Assembly (NCBI GenBank): GCA_910577405.1
Contig: CAJTMG010000031.1
Coordinates: 1-26,654 of the forward strand
DNA: 26,654 bases
Source: an uncultured Oscillibacter sp.
GTDB taxonomy: Bacteria > Bacillota > Clostridia > Oscillospirales > Oscillospiraceae
Direction: 5' to 3'
Shown here: positions 14,818-20,636 of the stretch, piece after piece
Position numbering within the stretch: the stretch's first letter is position 1
Layout of the letters: every line of letters starts with the position of its first letter
The notes under the pieces: model-generated
Databases searched by the model: none
Seen by the model: only the letters and a program-made list of their open reading frames with translations
Told to the model about the DNA's origin: nothing
Position numbers and translations under genes: made by a program

Positions 14818-16275
14818 TTAAGGATGTTGAAAGTCCGGATTGCAGTCAGGAAGCCCCGCGGCCCATGCAATCCCGGCCAGCACAAAAAAGACGCAGGGCA
14901 GAGCTACGCCGTTTCCCCACATCCTGTATTCCGCAGCATCTGAATGGGGATGCTTCAGCCATTTGACAATCTGGTTCCTGGATTTCGGCCTGTGCGCGGT
15001 CCCGACGGCTTTCCGGTGTGTTTCCCAGACCTCCGTCCAGAAAGCGATATCGGCCTCGGTTGGGTCCGGCGTATCCAGTCCGGCGCACCACCAATCCGGA
15101 AATCCCTGGAGCCGGGCGCATTCCGTGGGCGTCAGGCGTCTTACCATGTAGCCCTTGTTGACCGCTGTGGGGGCCTTGTAATCCCGTGCTGTCAGAGTAG
15201 GAGACTGTTCCTCATTGACCTGGAGGAAGCTGCCCGTCGTTATGGCATAAGCTCTTGGGAGGAACAGCGTCTGGTCGTTGTTGCAGGAGAGCGTTGCAGA
15301 CACATCCTTTTGAATCAGCGGACCCTTGCCGCCGCCATCGCATCCGGAACGCACTTTCAGCAGCAGAGGGACGTTCATTCCACCGGTTCCCATCCGGGCG
15401 GTCAGCGTTTGGACGGAGCCGCTTTCGTTGATACCAATGCGGCCGTCAACGGGATGGCTTTCCAGTATGCAAGGCGGGTGCCCGTCCATCTGAGCGCGGA
15501 GCGTACCAGCCACGCCGGACGAAACATTCATGCAGCTCCCGCCCTGGTCGTTCAGGCAGATCGGGCTTGTTCCTCCAACGCCTGCCGGAGTATATCGGGC
15601 AGCTTCCTGCCACGCTCGGAAGCGCGACGCAGAATACCCTGACAGGCCCTCGGACTCAAATAATACTTGTCCGGCACGCTGGCCTGCAAAATCTGCGACA
15701 AGGTAGACACGGCGTCTTCTCTGGGGCACTCCCCAATACCGCGCGTCAAAAGTCCGGTACGCAGCGCTCCATCCGTCTCCCAGATAAACGTCGGCGTAGG
15801 GCCAGTGGTTTTTCTCCGGCGCAGGCACCTGGGCGGACGGGTCGGCGACGCTGATAAACGCATCAAGGACGGACTTGAAGTCGGACCCGGCGTTGGAGCT
15901 GAACGCGCCGAAGACGTTTTCCCAGCAGGCCCATCGCGGACAGGTTCCATTGGTTGCATCCCTCATTTCTTTGATGATACGGATTGCCTCATAAAATAAA
16001 GACGACTTGGCGCCATCCAGACCGGCACGCCTGCCCGCGATGCTCATGTCAGTACAAGGCGAGCCGAAAGTGATAATGTCCACTGGTTCAATTTCCGCGC
16101 CGTTGATTTTGGAAACGTCACCCAGATGCTTCATTTTGGGCAGGCGTCTGGTTGTTACCCGAATAGGAAACGGTTCAATTTCCGACGCCCATACCGGGGT
16201 GATACCGGCCAGCAGTCCGCCCAGAGGGAAGCCGCCTGAGCCGTCAAACAAGCTCCCCAGCGTCAGCCTAGCCAC
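14818..16275 (-). CDS. DNA (cytosine-5) methyltransferase
   Basis: A 485-residue C5 methyltransferase. Motif I GSLFDGSGGFPLGG is at residues 7-20, the catalytic GSPCTDMSIAG with Cys74 at 71-81, motif VI ENV at 119-121, and motif VIII QRRRR at 185-189. A long variable target-recognition region follows, and the C-terminus has LTPTECARLQGFPDWW and RMWGNGVALP. The start is a GTG overlapping the upstream methyltransferase stop by eight bases. It probably protects phage DNA from host restriction. No matching endonuclease gene is seen nearby, so it is an orphan enzyme with unknown site. Confidence 0.95.
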   Translation of the reverse strand: MARLTLGSLFDGSGGFPLGGLLAGITPVWASEIEPFPIRVTTRRLPKMKHLGDVSKINGAEIEPVDIITFGSPCTDMSIAGRRAGLDGAKSSLFYEAIRIIKEMRDATNGTCPRWACWENVFGAFSSNAGSDFKSVLDAFISVADPSAQVPAPEKNHWPYADVYLGDGWSAAYRTFDARYWGVPQRRRRVYLVADFAGQRAGQVLFESEGLSGYSASRFRAWQEAARYTPAGVGGTSPICLNDQGGSCMNVSSGVAGTLRAQMDGHPPCILESHPVDGRIGINESGSVQTLTARMGTGGMNVPLLLKVRSGCDGGGKGPLIQKDVSATLSCNNDQTLFLPRAYAITTGSFLQVNEEQSPTLTARDYKAPTAVNKGYMVRRLTPTECARLQGFPDWWCAGLDTPDPTEADIAFWTEVWETHRKAVGTAHRPKSRNQIVKWLKHPHSDAAEYRMWGNGVALPCVFFVLAGIAWAAGLPDCNPDFQHP

Positions 16276-17515
16276 CGGTCCGCACCTCTTTCACAAGCGC
16301 GGTGTAGGGGATACGCTGGCCGTCCCGGAGAACGGAAACGCCGCCGGTATCCCCGGTTCCTTCCACATAGCGGCGGAGGATAACGGATGCGTATTTTTCA
16401 TCCAGCTCCATCGTGCAGCAGATACGCCCCAGCTGTTCGCAGGCCATCAGGGTCGAACCGGAACCGCCGAAGGTATCCAGCACGATGGCGTTCTCCTGGG
16501 AGGAATTGCAGATAGGATAGCCAAGCAGGTCCAGCGGTTTGGACGTAGGATGGTTCTCGTTCCGTTTGGGCTTGTCGTAGTTCCAGATGGTGGTCTGCCT
16601 GCGGTCGGCATACCAGCGGTGCGGGGCATTCTGGAGGAAACCGTACAGGACCGGCTCGTGCTGCCACTGGTAGTCGCTGCGGCCCAGGACAAACGCGTTT
16701 TTGACCCAGATACACACGCCGGACAGATGCAGGCCCGCGTCAACGAAGGCCCGGCGGAAGTTCAGGCCCTCTGTGTCGGCATGGAAGACGTAGGCCGCGC
16801 CGCCGTTCTCGAGATGGGCGACCATGTTCGTGAGGGATTGCAGAAGAAATTGATAGAAGTCGTCGCCTTTGATGGAATCATTCTGGATGGTCAGGCCGTC
16901 CGAGGATTTGAAGGATACTCCGTAGGGCGGGTCGGTCAAAATAAGATTTGCTTTGCGGCCGTCCATCAGCAGAGCCACGTCTTCAGCAGAAGTGGCGTCG
17001 CCGCATATGAGACGATGCCTGCCTACTGTCCAGATGTCTCCCCGTTTCACAAAGGCGGCTTGTTCCAGCGCGGCGGAAAGGTCAAAAGCATCGTCATGGG
17101 CAGCGGCTTTGGTAAGATCGGCGAACATGACGGAAAGCTCCTGATCGTCGAAGCCGGAAGAAAATACATCCGCGCCGCCGGTGGTAAGATCGGCCAGCAG
17201 GGACGTCAGCTTTTCGTCGTCCCATTCGCCGGTGATTTTGTTCAGGGCGATGTTCAGCCGTTTTTCATCCACCTCGGACAGCTCGACCACGCTGATTTCG
17301 CTTTCTTCCACGCCCAGGTCCAGCAGCACGCGAAGCCGCTGATGGCCTCCGATTACGTTCCCGGTGGCGCGGTTCCAGACAATGGGTTCCACGTTCCCGA
17401 AAGACAGAATGGACGCTTTCAGCTTTTCGTAGGCCGGGTCCCCAGGCTGGAGGGCTTTCCGTGGATTGTACGCGGCGGGGTTCAGTTCTGATAGTTTCGT
17501 CTTCATAATCTCCAA
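16268..17515 (-). CDS. ParB-domain DNA adenine methyltransferase
   Basis: A 415-residue protein. Residues 5-110 form a ParB/Spo0J-type domain (NPAAYNPRK, GNVIGGHQR), and residues 155-385 a beta-class amino-methyltransferase with DPPY at 195-198 before FGGSGST at 349-355. DPPY points to N6-adenine modification. The TTG at 17515 is preferred because an AAAGGAGG site lies eight bases upstream; an ATG three codons in (17506) is the alternative. It is the first gene after the late promoter at 17690-17719 and is translationally coupled to the C5 enzyme. The ParB-like domain may help target DNA. Confidence 0.93.
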   Translation of the reverse strand: MEIMKTKLSELNPAAYNPRKALQPGDPAYEKLKASILSFGNVEPIVWNRATGNVIGGHQRLRVLLDLGVEESEISVVELSEVDEKRLNIALNKITGEWDDEKLTSLLADLTTGGADVFSSGFDDQELSVMFADLTKAAAHDDAFDLSAALEQAAFVKRGDIWTVGRHRLICGDATSAEDVALLMDGRKANLILTDPPYGVSFKSSDGLTIQNDSIKGDDFYQFLLQSLTNMVAHLENGGAAYVFHADTEGLNFRRAFVDAGLHLSGVCIWVKNAFVLGRSDYQWQHEPVLYGFLQNAPHRWYADRRQTTIWNYDKPKRNENHPTSKPLDLLGYPICNSSQENAIVLDTFGGSGSTLMACEQLGRICCTMELDEKYASVILRRYVEGTGDTGGVSVLRDGQRIPYTALVKEVRTGG

Positions 17516-17689
17516 TGTGAAGACCTCCTTTGAAGTCTGTCACCGCTGTGCGACGCTGGCGAACGCCGTACCCGATGCAAGACCGCGCGCAAAGGAGCAA
17601 ACGCGAAGCCGGAAAAACCTCCCTTCGGAAAAAGAATGACGGACCTCCCGGAGGAAGCCCGCCTGTTTGATTCAGGATTTTACAAGCTT

Positions 17690-17719
17690 ACCATAGCACA
17701 AAGGGGCAGGGTTCGTCAA
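17690..17719 (-). promoter_or_regulatory. Candidate late promoter
   Basis: On the minus strand TTGACG (17719-17714) is followed after 18 bases by TATGGT (17695-17690), which carries an extended TG one base upstream. It lies just at the stop codon of the regulator gene and reads towards the methyltransferases, terminase and head genes. A ladder of 10-bp direct repeats abuts the -35 box. No other promoter this good is seen upstream of the late block. Confidence 0.6.
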
Positions 17720-17750
17720 GGTTCACGAGGGTTCACATGGGTACAACTTT
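17711..17750 (-). repeat. 10-bp phased direct repeats at the late promoter
   Basis: On the plus strand four successive 10-base units begin at 17711, 17721, 17731 and 17741: GTTCGTCAAG, GTTCACGAGG, GTTCACATGG and a degenerate GTACAACTTT. The period equals one DNA turn, so a protein could bind all copies on one face. The first unit overlaps the -35 box. The units lie in the last codons of the regulator gene, so the coding sequence also has to accommodate them. Confidence 0.6.
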
Positions 17751-18135
17751 TCAGATACCGGTAACAAATCAGCTTGACGTTCGTCGCAGAATTCCCACCG
17801 CCAATCGTATCAGCCACCTGTGCCCAGGTCATGCAATGCAGAAACCGAAGCCGAAAAATCATGCGGGTATGGTCGTCTTCAATTGTGCAAAGGCGTTTTT
17901 CCAGTAATTCTTTTTCCTTTGCGCATTCTGTTTCAAGGCAGGCAATCCGCTTTTTTACATCGTCGATTTCCAAGACCAGACTGCCAACCTTGTCAGACGT
18001 TCCCGGCGTGTGCGGCATACCGGTGATCTCCTGCGCCCCCAGACCTGCCGCTATGTACAGCGCGGAGAGCATCTGCTTATTCTGCTCCAACCGCCGGTGT
18101 AGTCCGTAATATTTCGAAAGCTCCCGCAATGTCAC
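17716..18135 (-). CDS. Region-4-like late transcription regulator (DUF1492/ArpU type)
   Basis: A 139-residue protein if read from the GTG at 18135, which has an AAGGAGG site eight bases upstream. The frame stays open to 18252 but without a ribosome site. Residues about 1-85 are helical and coiled-coil-like (LHRRLEQNKQMLSALY, LVLEIDDVKKRIACLET). The C-terminus, DDHTRMIFRLRFLHCMTWAQ and VADTIGGGNSATNVK, resembles the sigma-factor region 4 helix-turn-helix of ArpU-like regulators. Such genes usually sit just before packaging genes and activate late transcription. Confidence 0.82.
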   Translation of the reverse strand: MTLRELSKYYGLHRRLEQNKQMLSALYIAAGLGAQEITGMPHTPGTSDKVGSLVLEIDDVKKRIACLETECAKEKELLEKRLCTIEDDHTRMIFRLRFLHCMTWAQVADTIGGGNSATNVKLICYRYLKSCTHVNPREP

Positions 18136-18151
18136 GCCCTCGGCCTCCTTC

Positions 18152-18202
18152 AATTTGCGTTTAATAGCATCATAATTGCGTTTAATTGCGTTGTAATTGC
18201 GT
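18152..18202 (-). repeat. Helically phased TAATTGCGT repeats upstream of the regulator
   Basis: Three perfect 9-base copies of TAATTGCGT start at 18173, 18183 and 18194 on the plus strand. A variant, AATTTGCGT, lies at 18152. The GCGT ends are 21, 10 and 11 bases apart, so all four face the same side of the helix. The block is AT-rich and lies directly before the preferred regulator start. It looks like an operator array, perhaps for autoregulation; translation through it would give a repetitive NAIKRNYDAIKRK peptide. Confidence 0.6.
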
Positions 18203-18245
18203 TTGTTGCAATTTATCGCAATCAAAATCCCAAACGTTTGCGAAT

Positions 18246-18569
18246 TTACCACGCCGCCCGGTCCGCCAACGCGCTGGAAATCACCTGCTGTACATCCTCC
18301 GGGGTTGAGACGACGGCGGCGGTTCCTCCTGCGGCGTTGATGGCCCGGATTGCCTGTGCCTGAAGGGGAGACAGCCGTCCGACCCTGGGCCGCTTGACCT
18401 CGAAGCCGAAGAAATGGCCGTCAATGACCGCGCAGATGTCAGGGATACCGCCTTGGGTGTAAGGTCCTGCGGCGGCCTTCCAGACAAACGCGCTGGGGTA
18501 CTTCTCTTTCAGCCAACGGAGGATTTTCGCCTGATACCAGCTTTCCTTGTGAAGAGCCGTACTAGCCAT
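18246..18569 (-). CDS. VRR-NUC domain nuclease
   Basis: A 107-residue single-domain nuclease of the VRR-NUC (PD-(D/E)XK-like) family. The core reads TQGGIPDICAVIDGHFFGFE then VKRP, giving catalytic candidates Asp44, Glu57 and Lys59, with Gln70 in the following RLSPLQ helix. The ATG at 18569 has a GGGAGG site and overlaps the upstream HAD-Lar stop by eight bases. Standalone VRR-NUC proteins are common in phage replication/recombination modules and may process branched DNA; the frequent SNF2 helicase partner is also present in this phage. Confidence 0.92.
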   Translation of the reverse strand: MASTALHKESWYQAKILRWLKEKYPSAFVWKAAAGPYTQGGIPDICAVIDGHFFGFEVKRPRVGRLSPLQAQAIRAINAAGGTAAVVSTPEDVQQVISSALADRAAW

Positions 18570-19137
18570 TGACTGCGCCTCCCGGTTCACGGCGATTCCA
18601 CATATCCTGAACCGTCCCCCAGCTTTGTGCATAACCCGGATCAATACCAGCGAGACAATCAGCGCACCAACAGCGCCACCGCTCCCCCACTACGCTGTTG
18701 TACCTTTCGTAAAATACGCGGATGCTGCCACAGAAAGGACACGGTTTCAGTGCTGCTTCTTCACAAGGAAAGGACTCGATCAGTTCGATGGAATCATCAC
18801 CGGGACCATGTACAAAAAACTGAGATATGGAGGGAATCTGTGCCGCTCTGTCGTCCCAGTATTCCGAAGCGCCGACCTTCCGGGGCCGGTTCTTAAACGC
18901 CTCAATCCAATCGGGCAGGCTCTCGTTCACAGCGTCGAAGGTCAGACCCCAGTCCTCGCAGGCGGCGATGGCATCCAGAAGGAGCTGGTCTTCACGGCAG
19001 GTCCAGAGAATGAGACCCGCTCCGGCCCGCTGCTCTGCTTTGGCGCGGCTGATTACGGGCCAGTTCGGTTTCCCTATTGCCGGGAAAGCATCGGTGCAGA
19101 GACAGCCGTCAAAATCGATTGTGATAGCTTTTCTCAT
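18562..19137 (-). CDS. HAD-family hydrolase fused to a Lar-type zinc domain
   Basis: A 191-residue protein. Residues 1-105 match a small HAD-type phosphatase: ITIDFDGCLC with nucleophile Asp8 and Asp10, then LILWTCRED and KVGASEYWDD. Residues about 131-183 form a Lar-like zinc domain with LKPCPFCGS, a CWCADC knuckle and a closing DMWNRR. Lar/Ral proteins relieve type I restriction by favouring modification. The ATG at 19137 has a GGAGGG site and overlaps the upstream damaged gene by ATGA. The fusion is unusual; each half is normally separate. Confidence 0.85.
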   Translation of the reverse strand: MRKAITIDFDGCLCTDAFPAIGKPNWPVISRAKAEQRAGAGLILWTCREDQLLLDAIAACEDWGLTFDAVNESLPDWIEAFKNRPRKVGASEYWDDRAAQIPSISQFFVHGPGDDSIELIESFPCEEAALKPCPFCGSIRVFYERYNSVVGERWRCWCADCLAGIDPGYAQSWGTVQDMWNRREPGGAVNG

Positions 19138-19525
19138 TCCCTTCCCTCCCAATCCGGGCAGGTGTGGTCATAATCGGTGAAATCGGTGCAGTACTCGCTG
19201 TCGCCGTTGACACAAACCCAGCCGTCGTCAACGTTCTCATGCAGGTGCCGCAGCAGTATTCTTCGGACGTTCCCATAAAATCTGTCTCCTTTCCTTTGGC
19301 AATATATCCCCTGAAATAAATCTGTTTTGCCTCATAAATAAAGATTCGTTTTAACTCCGGAACATAGATTTCAACAGAAGTCCGGAGTCCTCTCCGAAAG
19401 ATTGTCACCACCCGTCCAGCGAGGGTATGTCCAACGAACCGTCCATCATAGCCAAGAATCCGAAAGAAGAAGCGCTCTCCCAGGAACCCGGTGAAGTTGG
19501 CTCCGGTAAAAGTACGGCAGTTCAC
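19109..19525 (-). CDS. Hypothetical protein reading into a damaged gene
   Basis: A 138-codon frame from a GTG that overlaps the HD-protein stop as GTGA, with a weak GAGG site. The first 83 residues look like a real small beta-rich domain (DGRFVGHTLAGRVVTIFRRG, VEIYVPELKRIFIYEAKQIY). It then continues in frame through the start of a second gene (MGTSEEYCCGTC). The last 40 residues are Thr/Ala-rich and out of the ancestral frame, overlapping the HAD gene. Only the N-terminal part is likely to be a folded product. Confidence 0.5.
   Translation of the reverse strand: MNCRTFTGANFTGFLGERFFFRILGYDGRFVGHTLAGRVVTIFRRGLRTSVEIYVPELKRIFIYEAKQIYFRGYIAKGKETDFMGTSEEYCCGTCMRTLTTAGFVSTATASTAPISPIMTTPARIGREGNEKSYHNRF
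19134..19276 (-). pseudogene. Frameshifted small Cys-rich protein gene
   Basis: The ATG at 19276 has an AAAGGAG site and encodes MGTSEEYCCGTC. The expected continuation, HENVDDGWVCVNGDSEYC then TDFTDYDHTCPDWEGRE, is present but in another frame. It ends in a TGA that overlaps the HAD ATG as ATGA. The total of 143 bases is not a multiple of three. The coding character and coupled stop of the second frame show it is the ancestral C-terminus. A short deletion near the CGTC codons, for instance of 1 or 7 bases, would explain the break. Confidence 0.65.
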
Positions 19526-20223
19526 GCTTCCGCCTCTTTATCCTGCGGCGGAGCCTCCTGGAACTCCGTGTCCTCCCCCGAAACAGGTGGCTCCGAAAAG
19601 AGTTCAATGTTACCCTGCGTATCCTCCATAAACCGGCTGGCCATCATATCGGCGGTCTGGAGGGCAAGCACAGCGGGATACATCTCCATGCTCTTGCCTA
19701 CGGCGTTGTCGTTTTCGTAGTCGCCGGACCTGCCCATATGGTGCCAGATTGCGTACATTTCCATGCTGGTGAGGGTGGTGTACTCCTTGATAAGCATGAC
19801 ACTTTTCGGCCCGTGACCCAGCGGCATCCGGTCCTGGACGGTGTAGTAAGGGACCTTCTCCCAGTTGCCGTCGGCATTTTTGGCGTTGCGGTAACTGACG
19901 GTGTAGAAGTAGGTCTTACAGAGGTCGTGGAGCAGGGCCATCATAATCACGCTGTCGTCCGGGATGGTATCCACAGTCTGCCCGGCGGTCCGATACTCCC
20001 AGGCATTTTCGGCAGCATTCCAGTGCAGCAGTCCCCGGAGGGCGTCCAGGACGTTGAGACTGTGCTGAAGGAGACCGCCGGGGCAGGAGAGGTGGAATTT
20101 GGTGCTGGCGGGGGCGGTGTAGAAATCGCTTTTGCGGATGTAGTCCAGGAGCTTGTCCATACCAGGCCGGTTGACCTTGGCAAGCTCTGCCTCAAAACGG
20201 GCGATGTTGTTCTCAATGTTCAT
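19522..20223 (-). CDS. HD-domain phosphohydrolase
   Basis: A 233-residue HD-superfamily protein. Metal ligands are visible as His54 (GGLLQHSLNV), His99-Asp100 (ALLHDLCK), His137 (LGHGPKS), His161-His162 (AIWHHMG) and Asp192 (LQTADMMAS). The C-terminal 30 residues are acidic and disordered-looking. Proteins of this kind in phages and host genomes act on nucleotides or 3'-ended nucleic acid; the exact substrate is not clear. The ATG has a GGAGG-type site and overlaps the upstream small frame by ATGA. Confidence 0.88.
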   Translation of the reverse strand: MNIENNIARFEAELAKVNRPGMDKLLDYIRKSDFYTAPASTKFHLSCPGGLLQHSLNVLDALRGLLHWNAAENAWEYRTAGQTVDTIPDDSVIMMALLHDLCKTYFYTVSYRNAKNADGNWEKVPYYTVQDRMPLGHGPKSVMLIKEYTTLTSMEMYAIWHHMGRSGDYENDNAVGKSMEMYPAVLALQTADMMASRFMEDTQGNIELFSEPPVSGEDTEFQEAPPQDKEAEA

Positions 20224-20330
20224 TCTGCGTCCTCCTTATGTCTTCCGGGGTTGTTCATAATTTGTTCACACTGGGCGATAGCGTTGTTCATAATTTGTTC
20301 ATGCTGGGCGGCGGCACGGGTTCCTTTCAC
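20220..20330 (-). CDS. Possible small protein with a duplicated 11-residue unit
   Basis: An open frame ends in a TGA that overlaps the HD-protein ATG (ATGA), and it contains AQHEQIMNNAI followed by AQCEQIMNNPG, an 11-residue tandem duplication. The GAAGACATAAGGAGG at its end also serves as the HD-gene ribosome site. A GTG at 20330 is the nearest usable start but has no clear ribosome site, and the frame is closed by TAG at 20382. It may be the remnant of a longer gene. Confidence 0.35.
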   Translation of the reverse strand: MKGTRAAAQHEQIMNNAIAQCEQIMNNPGRHKEDAE

Positions 20331-20443
20331 CTGTTTCAAAATCAGATGAAATGAAACCAAATGTCTCAATCCCTTGCGGCTCTAGCGTTCACACGATGCC
20401 TTTCACCTTTCACCTGATTTTTGAATATATACAGTGTTTTTTT

Positions 20444-20488
20444 GAAAAATGTCACAGATGTCAACTTTATGACTTATTGACATTTTTC
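20444..20488. repeat. 11-bp perfect inverted repeat in the AT-rich core
   Basis: GAAAAATGTCA at 20444-20454 is matched by TGACATTTTTC at 20478-20488 with a 23-base centre. It lies in the middle of the AT-rich core, between the flanking iteron groups. The right arm overlaps a TTGACA promoter box. It may be an operator, a protein-binding dyad or an unwinding structure. Confidence 0.6.
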
Positions 20489-20506
20489 GCACTAAAGCTA
20501 TATATT
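20477..20506 (+). promoter_or_regulatory. Candidate plus-strand promoter inside the origin region
   Basis: TTGACA at 20477-20482 is followed by TATATA after 16 bases (20499-20504) or TATATT after 18 (20501-20506). It points right, against all surrounding genes, towards the 3' end of the primase-helicase. No credible plus-strand gene follows, so any product would be an antisense or origin-associated RNA. Confidence 0.45.
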
Positions 20507-20636
20507 TTTGAAAATAAGGTGAAATAGGTGAAAGGTAAAGGCCCTTCCCCTTGCCGCACTAAGATTTTGTCGCCTTTCACCTACCTTTCATCTAGCCTTT
20601 CACCTTTCACCTGTTTTTTGGATAAAAGATATGCTT

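Larger units (their letters stand above)
20324..20612. repeat. CTTTCACCT iteron-like repeats
   Basis: Exact 9-base copies of CTTTCACCT begin at 20324, 20400, 20407, 20574, 20597 and 20604; CTTTCATCT at 20585 has one mismatch. Inverted copies AGGTGAAA start at 20517 and 20526. Two places have overlapping copies with a 7-base period. The copies flank an AT-rich centre on both sides, which fits binding sites for an initiator or helicase loader. Confidence 0.75.
20224..20636. other. Gene-poor AT-rich region, candidate replication origin
   Basis: About 410 bases between the primase-helicase and HD genes with no confident gene. It holds the GTTGTTCATAATTTGTTCA tandem duplication (20250-20301), a dense set of CTTTCACCT repeats in both orientations, an AT-rich core (about 20416-20516) with a long inverted repeat, and a plus-strand promoter. 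Iterons, an AT-rich melting zone and a neighbouring replicative helicase are the usual signs of a phage origin. Confidence 0.55.

Noticed and set aside
17649..17660. CCTCCCGGAGG as a terminator
   Set aside because: The arms leave no room for an RNA loop and no T-run follows.
17516..17689. Possible tRNA or small gene in the gap before the ParB methyltransferase
   Set aside because: The GGTTC-containing words belong to the 10-bp repeat array and no cloverleaf can be formed; no frame has a ribosome site and plausible composition. I treat it as the late promoter leader.
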